NCBI RefSeq assembly: GCF_035046485.1
Contig: NC_085137.1
Location: 458,671,004-458,735,003, forward strand
Reading direction: 5' to 3'
Length of the DNA: 64,000 bases
Source: Aedes albopictus
Taxonomy: Eukaryota; Arthropoda; Insecta; Diptera; Culicidae
The notes beneath the pieces were generated by a model that was given only the letters and a program-made list of their open reading frames with translations, ran no database searches and had not been told where the DNA came from. Made by a program: the position numbers and the translations under genes. Position 1 is the stretch's first letter. The number at the start of each line of letters is the position of its first letter. Shown piece after piece: positions 58,969 to 64,000 of this stretch.

Positions 58969-61900
58969 TCAGGTGTTTGACCCAAATCCCACACGATCAG
59001 GCTCGTTGGCGTTCTCCAGCTCGGCGCAAGGTGTTTTGGCCAAAAGGCTGCGCAGAAAGCGGTTGAAGATGTCCAGCAGGGTTGGGGAGCGACAGTTCAG
59101 GATCTCGTTGATGATGCATTGTTGTGTGGAGTAGATGAGACTGGAAGAAAAATACTATAAATTAAGACAGAAACCAATGCTAGACATTTACTCACTGACA
59201 TTCGACGTAGCTAAAGGTTTTGAAATGTATCTTCTTTGGAGAGATAAGTTCGATCAAACATTGATTGAAGAGCGTTGTTACTTCTGACATACAATTCCAG
59301 GGTTGATGTGAGTCTATTGAAAATTAAAAAAATAAAAAAGAAGAAAAAACAGGTGAGTTCGTTCTATATTTAGAACATTTTGATGGGCTTAATTAATCGA
59401 AATCGAATCGAATCGAAATCGAATCGAAATCGAATCGAAATCGAATCGAAATCGAATCGAAATCGAATCGAAATCGAATCGAAATCGAATCGAAATCGAA
59501 TCGAAATCGAATCGAAATCGAATCGAAATCGAATCGAAATCGAATCGAAATCGAATCGAAATCGAATCGAAATCGAATCGAAATCGAATCGAAATCGAAT
59601 CGAAATCGAATCGAAATCGAATCGAAATCGAATCGAAATCGAATCGAAATCGAATCGAAATCGAATCGAAATCGAATCGAAATCGAATCGAAATCGAATC
59701 GAAATCGAATCGAAATCGAATCGAAATCGAATCGAAATCGAATCGAAATCGAATCGAAATCGAATCGAAATCGAATCGAAATCGAATCGAAATCGAATCG
59801 AAATCGAATCGAAATCGAATCGAAATCGAATCGAAATCGAATCGAAATCGAATCGAAATCGAATCGAAATCGAATCGAAATCGAATCGAAATCGAATCGA
59901 AATCGAATCGAAATCGAATCAAAATCGAATCGAAATCGAATCGAAATCGAATCGAAATCGAATCGAAATCGAATCGAAATCGAATCGAAATCGAATCGAA
60001 ATCAAATCGAAATCGAATCGAAATCGAATCGAAATCGAATCGAAATCGAATCGAAATCGAATCGAAATCGAATCGAAATCGAATCGAAATCGAATCGAAA
60101 TCGAATCGAAATCGAATCGAAATCGAATCGAAATCGAATCGAAATCGAATCGAAATCGAATCGAAATCGAATCGAAATCGAATCGAAATCGAATCGAAAT
60201 CGAATCGAAATCGAATCGAAATCGAATCGAAATCGAATCGAAATCGAATCGAAATCGAATCGAAATCGAATCGAAATCGAATCGAAATCGAATCGAAATC
60301 GAATCGAAATCGAATCGAAATCGAATCGAAATCGAATCGAAATCGAATCGAAATCGAATCGAAATCGAATCGAAATCGAATCGAAATCGAATCGAAATCG
60401 AATCGAAATCGAATCGAAATCGAATGGAAATCGAATCGAAATCGAATCGAAATCCGATCAAAATCCGATCGAAATCCGATCAAAATCCGATCGAAATTCG
60501 ATCGAAATCCGATCGAAAGCTGATCGAAATCCGATCGAAATCCGTTCGAAATCAGATCGAAATCCGATCGAAATCCGATCGAAATCCGATCGAAATCCGA
60601 TCGAAATCCGATCGAAATCCGATCGAAATCCGATCGAAATCCGATCGAAATCCGATCGAAATCCGATCGAAATCCGATCGAAATCCGTTCGAAATTTGAT
60701 CGAAATCCGATCGAAATCTCATCGAAATCCGATCGAAATCCGATCGAAATCCGATCTAAATCCGATCGAAATCCGATCGAAATCCGATCGAAATTTGATC
60801 GAAATCCGATCGAAATCTCATCGAAATCTGATCTAAATCCGATCAAAATCCGATCGAAATCCGAACGAAATCCGATCGAAATCCGATCGAAATCCGATCG
60901 AAATCCGATCGAAATCCGATCGAAATCCGATCGAAATCCGATCGAAATCCGATCGAAATCCGATCGAAATCCGATCGAAATCCGATCGAAATCCGATCGA
61001 AATCCGATCGAAATCCGATCGAAATCCGATCGAAATCCGATCGAAATCCGATCGAAATCCGTTCGAAATTTGATCGAAATCCGATCGAAATCTCATCGAA
61101 ATCCGATCGAAATCCGATCGAAATCCGATCTAAATCCGATCGAAATCCGATCGAAATCCGATCGAAATCCGATCGAAATCCGATCGAAATCTGATCGAAA
61201 TCCGATCGAAATGCGATCGAAATCCGATCGATATCCGATCGAAATCCGATCGAAATCCGATCGAAATCCGATCGAAATCCGATCGAAATCCGATCGAAAT
61301 TTGATCGAAATCCGATCGAAATCTCATCGAAATCCGATCTAAATCCGATCAAAATCCGATCGAAATCCGATCGAAATCCGATCGAAATCCAATCGAAATC
61401 GATCGAAATCCGATCGAAATCCGATTGGAATCCAATCGAAATCCGTTCGAAATCCGTTCGAAATCCGATCAAAATTACGACCAAAATCGGAATAAAATCC
61501 GAAAAATCAGGTTGCAGCATACTTACAAGCAGATTTCATGGATTTTCCGCCGTCGCAGTACTTGTCCCGCGTTTGTAAAACAGCGTCCACCAGCATATTC
61601 TTCAACTCGGACAGGTAATCGCCAGCAATTTCACCATATTCGGCTCGACAGCAATCGTGAACCGCTCGCAACTGTTGACAAATGCTATTATCCGTATGAT
61701 TACTTCATTACTGTTGTCCATTCGTACCAAAATTACCCTAATCGCTTAGTTTACTCACCTTTGAGGGGTGCCATCAACTGAAGCTTCATTTGTGAAACAA
61801 TGACTCATATTTGACAACCAATTGCCGTCGCTGGAGCTTACCCAATCCTCCGGAAGTAGGGCTGCAGCTCCTGAAAAACTCCAATCAATCAAACTTGTTT

Positions 61901-62053
61901 CGGGCGTTTTTGTTGTTATTTGGCAATCTTACCGGAAATCATCAACCAGAGTAAAACGATCCCATTAGCTTTGTTTGAAGATAAACCAGCTTTCGATGGT
62001 ATGGTTCGCCAAAGTCCTAGATCAATTTTCACCGTTTTGATCGACGCAGTCAT
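58969..62053 (-). CDS. secreted 27 kDa hemolymph glycoprotein-like protein (DUF1397 type), 5 exons
   Basis: Exons in transcription order are 62053-61933, 61870-61759, 61684-61527, 59313-59196 and 59140-58969, all GT-AG. Lengths sum to 681 nt, giving 226 residues without internal stops. An in-frame TAA two codons upstream supports the start. Residues 31-46 (IVLLWLMISGAAALL region) are hydrophobic and probably the secretion signal, though the 30 residues before them are unusually long. Eleven cysteines (65, 80, 89, 90, 121, 138, 149, 169, 178, 186, 208) follow the plus-strand neighbour: CX8C, CX10C, CX8C, CX7C and CX21C intervals are identical. The C-terminal RSPTLLDIFNRFL…TPC matches its LTYLDLFGLFYRNLL…TPC. 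One sequon, N61-M-S. Intron 3 (2213 bp) is filled by an 11-bp satellite. The first cysteine of the paralog is missing. The DUF1397 identity is from family recall; molecular role in insect hemolymph unknown. Confidence 0.82.
59396..61505. repeat. 11-bp satellite inside intron 3
   Basis: Two blocks share one 11-bp period: AATCGAATCGA from 59396 to about 60453, very homogeneous (roughly 95 copies), and AATCCGATCGA from there to about 61470, more varied (roughly 90 copies), then decay. The junction is abrupt. Because 11 is not a multiple of 3, three monomers encode 11 residues. No phase on either strand contains a stop, hence 180-485-codon frames of R/N/I/E/S/K or F/D/S/I/R that are not genes. 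Variant monomers recur at multiples of 11 bp (34 and 46 units), showing internal duplication. Confidence 0.97.
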
Positions 62054-62396
62054 AACTTACTGGAACCTGCGTCTCGCTTAGAAGTTCTCATACAGTAGCG
62101 AATTTCGCTTGATCGCGATCATCCATGTGTCCCACATTCACTGTCTGTCAATGGCCCTTCCGTTGTTGTTTGGCTATCGCCGCCGCCGTCATCAATTGGC
62201 GCATTCATTCATGAACAAAGGCACGCGCAATTTGTCAATTTGGCTGGTCGCCGACTGACCGCTTTGTTGGCGTTGTCCATTGTTGTACCGTCCAGCGGGT
62301 GATCATCGATCATCCGCACCAGCTCTCGGTGATCGCAGTTCTAGATCAAGAACTGCGGGACGGGTGGTTTTTGTCCCGCGCGTAATTCCCGAACAA
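62054..62396. promoter_or_regulatory. divergent intergenic promoter region
   Basis: The whole gap between the two start codons is 459 bp, so both genes must be driven from here or share control. On the minus-gene side I see no TATA box. Notable sequence is a perfect 9-bp inverted repeat, CGCAGTTCT (62334-62342) and AGAACTGCG (62349-62357) with a 6-bp spacer, plus GATCATC repeated at 62301-62314. Binding factors unknown. Confidence 0.6.
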
Positions 62397-62403
62397 TATA
62401 AAT
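62397..62403 (+). promoter_or_regulatory. TATA box of the plus-strand DUF1397 gene
   Basis: TATAAAT. An initiator-like TTCATTG around 62428-62434 lies about 30 bp downstream, which would give an 80-nt 5' UTR before the ATG at 62513. Confidence 0.6.
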
Positions 62404-62512
62404 CCATTTCAATGAATTCTACAGTGCTTCATTGGTGGCGTCGATCCCCGGTAGCCGGAGTTCAGGTCAGTCTAGATCGAGAGTTGCGAAAGTTCGGTTC
62501 GGTTCGGAAGAG

Positions 62513-63349
62513 ATGGCTGTTGCTAGATTGGTTGTCGTCCTAGGTATTCTGGTAGTCTTCGCGAGTAGCCTTGAGGCGAGACCGGAATCGGAACCTACCT
62601 CAGCGCTAGAGACGGCCGAGTTCATGAAGGACGTCAAACAGGAATGTCGTAACACCACCGGAGATGATCGAGCCTTCAAGGACCTGGTGGCGATCATGAA
62701 CAGCGATACGCCGAGGTGTTTTATGCAGCATGTGAACATGAGTTACCTGCAGACTCCGATCGACAAGCTGAGCTCGTTGGAGCAGACCAAACTGCTGGGC
62801 GGTATCTGCGGTCAGCTGGAGAAGGCCGTGGTCTGTATCGATCCGGTCGTGGAGGCGATCAAGCCCTGCATGGACGACGAAGACGACATGCAGATTCTGA
62901 CGAAGATCGTTGACAGCATACCGGATGCGATCAAGATGATCTGCAATAACAGTGGGGCGATGCTGTTGGGTTAGTGAGGAGGGGGGCGTTGATTGAAGTC
63001 TTCAACAATGTCTAATCGATGTGTTTCGTTTGTAGAACTGAGGGAGCCACTGTCGCGGTCTTGTGCGGTGGAGCTCGCCCCGGCCATCGACGATTGTATG
63101 GACGTCCTTAGCAACAGTACTATGACGATGGATCTGAAAAACTACTCCGTTACGGAGTGCAAGTATGGACGAAAGCGATCTTTGTCGTTAGGTGTTCAAA
63201 ATACAGCAGGATGTTTTATTTTCAGTGAAATCAGCAAAATGCGAGACTGTCTGGAGCGGAAGATCCGGGATTGCGGGGCGTTGACCTATTTGGATCTGTT
63301 TGGGTTGTTCTACCGAAATCTGCTGTCGATTACGCCGTGCAAGCTATAA
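62513..63349 (+). CDS. secreted 27 kDa hemolymph glycoprotein-like protein (DUF1397 type), 3 exons
   Basis: Exons 62513-62969, 63036-63162 and 63226-63349 (708 nt, 235 residues). Introns are 66 and 63 bp, GT-AG; the first donor is GTTAGT. The ATG at 62513 is preferred over the upstream in-frame ATG at 62432 because it directly starts a classic signal peptide, residues 1-22 (MAVARLVVVLGILVVFASSL). The mature protein is acidic and helical in appearance, with 12 cysteines (45, 69, 99, 108, 119, 144, 162, 173, 194, 203, 211, 233) and sequons at N47, N75, N145, N179 and N188. The KQECRNTTGDDRAFKDL start and the C-terminal CX8CX7CX21C are what I know of the insect 27 kDa hemolymph glycoprotein/DUF1397 family, whose members are about this long. 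Secreted, probably fat body or hemocyte product; biochemical role unknown. Paralog of the divergent neighbour. Confidence 0.88.
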
Positions 63350-63390
63350 GATGGTCGTTGAAAAGCGGATTTTGTATGTGTAGTTCGATC

Positions 63391-63396
63391 AATAAA
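63391..63396 (+). promoter_or_regulatory. poly(A) signal of the plus-strand DUF1397 gene
   Basis: AATAAA 42 nt after the stop codon, giving a short 3' UTR of about 60-70 nt. Confidence 0.75.
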
Positions 63397-63399
63397 ACA

Positions 63400-64000
63400 A
63401 TTAATAATCGAGTTTGAATAGTGTTTTGTTGAATATTTTTAACCTGTGGGAGTAGAAGACGTTTCTAGAACCATCATAAAGCCAAAATAAAAGACAATAA
63501 GTTTTATGACGGTTGCGAATACCTCCACAAGACTAATTGGTCATCAAAATGTAACTTGAGCTGTATTGACTATAAAGGCATAGATGACACCGCTCCTAAT
63601 GATTGAAAATTGATAAGAATGCATCGAGTATGAACAAACCTTGCTAAACTTATCTCAGAATCCAGTTGGCAGTATTCGGCTACGACACAAACTTTTCGGA
63701 CAGGTAGCATGGTTTTTTGGCGAGGTTTTTAAGTTGATACTCTCTAGCAGTCATTTAGGACGATTTCTATTAAGATCAGTCATTGTTTGATCTTTGATTC
63801 TTCTTCTTCTGACAGCTTACCAGTACATTTTTTTACAAGATTCATAGCGGATTTTATTAAGGATATCTGGAGAATTTATCATGTGATCCTCCATGTTTTT
63901 CTGGTTTGGTTTTTGGAGAGATTATGGTGAGTTTTCTGTCACTGGATATTCGTGAAAAATTCCGTATAAAATTCATGACAGATTTCTTCTTAACGTGATC
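63400..64000. other. unannotated 3' flank
   Basis: No further DUF1397 copy is visible before the window ends. The patch 63640-63740 has a short open stretch (NPVGSIRLRHKLFGQVAW) that I cannot place; it may be a repeat remnant. Confidence 0.5.

Noticed and set aside
59380..61520. Very long open frames (up to 485 codons) on both strands
   Set aside because: They translate an 11-bp satellite with no stop in any phase. They lie inside an intron of a well-supported gene and give only 11-residue repeats.
62432..62512. Upstream in-frame ATG as the start of the plus-strand DUF1397 gene
   Set aside because: It would bury the signal peptide 27 residues from the N-terminus and lies at or next to the predicted transcription start. 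The ATG at 62513 gives a standard signal peptide.

Overview
The window looks like intergenic or intronic nuclear DNA from a culicine mosquito, most likely Aedes. Three things point there: AT-rich DNA packed with short non-autonomous repeats, Feilai-type tRNA-derived SINEs, and two secreted genes of the insect 27 kDa hemolymph glycoprotein (DUF1397) type with short GT-AG introns and AATAAA signals. I cannot tell the species by eye. No bacterial or viral genome organisation is visible.

Only the last 6 kb holds intact genes. Two paralogous DUF1397-type genes stand head to head. The minus-strand gene has five exons between 58969 and 62053 (226 aa). The plus-strand gene has three exons between 62513 and 63349 (235 aa). 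All splice phases close exactly, seven of the eight intervals between successive matched cysteines are equal or differ by one residue, and both share two introns at the same place and phase. Only 459 bp separate the start codons, so a shared or bidirectional promoter is likely. The homologous first shared intron is 66 bp in one gene and 2213 bp in the other, where it is almost entirely an 11-bp satellite (59396-61505). That satellite has no stop codon on either strand, which explains the very long but spurious reading frames there.

The first 58 kb contain no gene I can defend. They hold tRNA-derived SINEs of at least four kinds, two with perfect 13- and 16-bp target duplications. There are several TIR-bearing MITEs and three large foldback elements or families: 21972-24327, 30279-31385, and a TTAA-flanked family at 9178, 17079 and 19758. 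Inverted arms at 50455/54030 enclose an unidentified open frame. A degenerate minisatellite (17421-21500) switches strand polarity. Another degenerate repeat (33180-34230) is dense in perfect heat-shock-element-like TTCnnGAA arrays. One gag-like retrotransposon fragment lies at 48009-48329.

Set into the AT-rich background are about a dozen islands of balanced or GC-rich, non-repetitive sequence of 0.2-1.7 kb (for example 4440-5010, 12421-12930, 14841-15420, 25560-26910, 38290-40030, 43950-45010, 55781-56600). They lack convincing coding exons. They are the best candidates for conserved enhancers or untranslated first exons of a large gene extending beyond the window.
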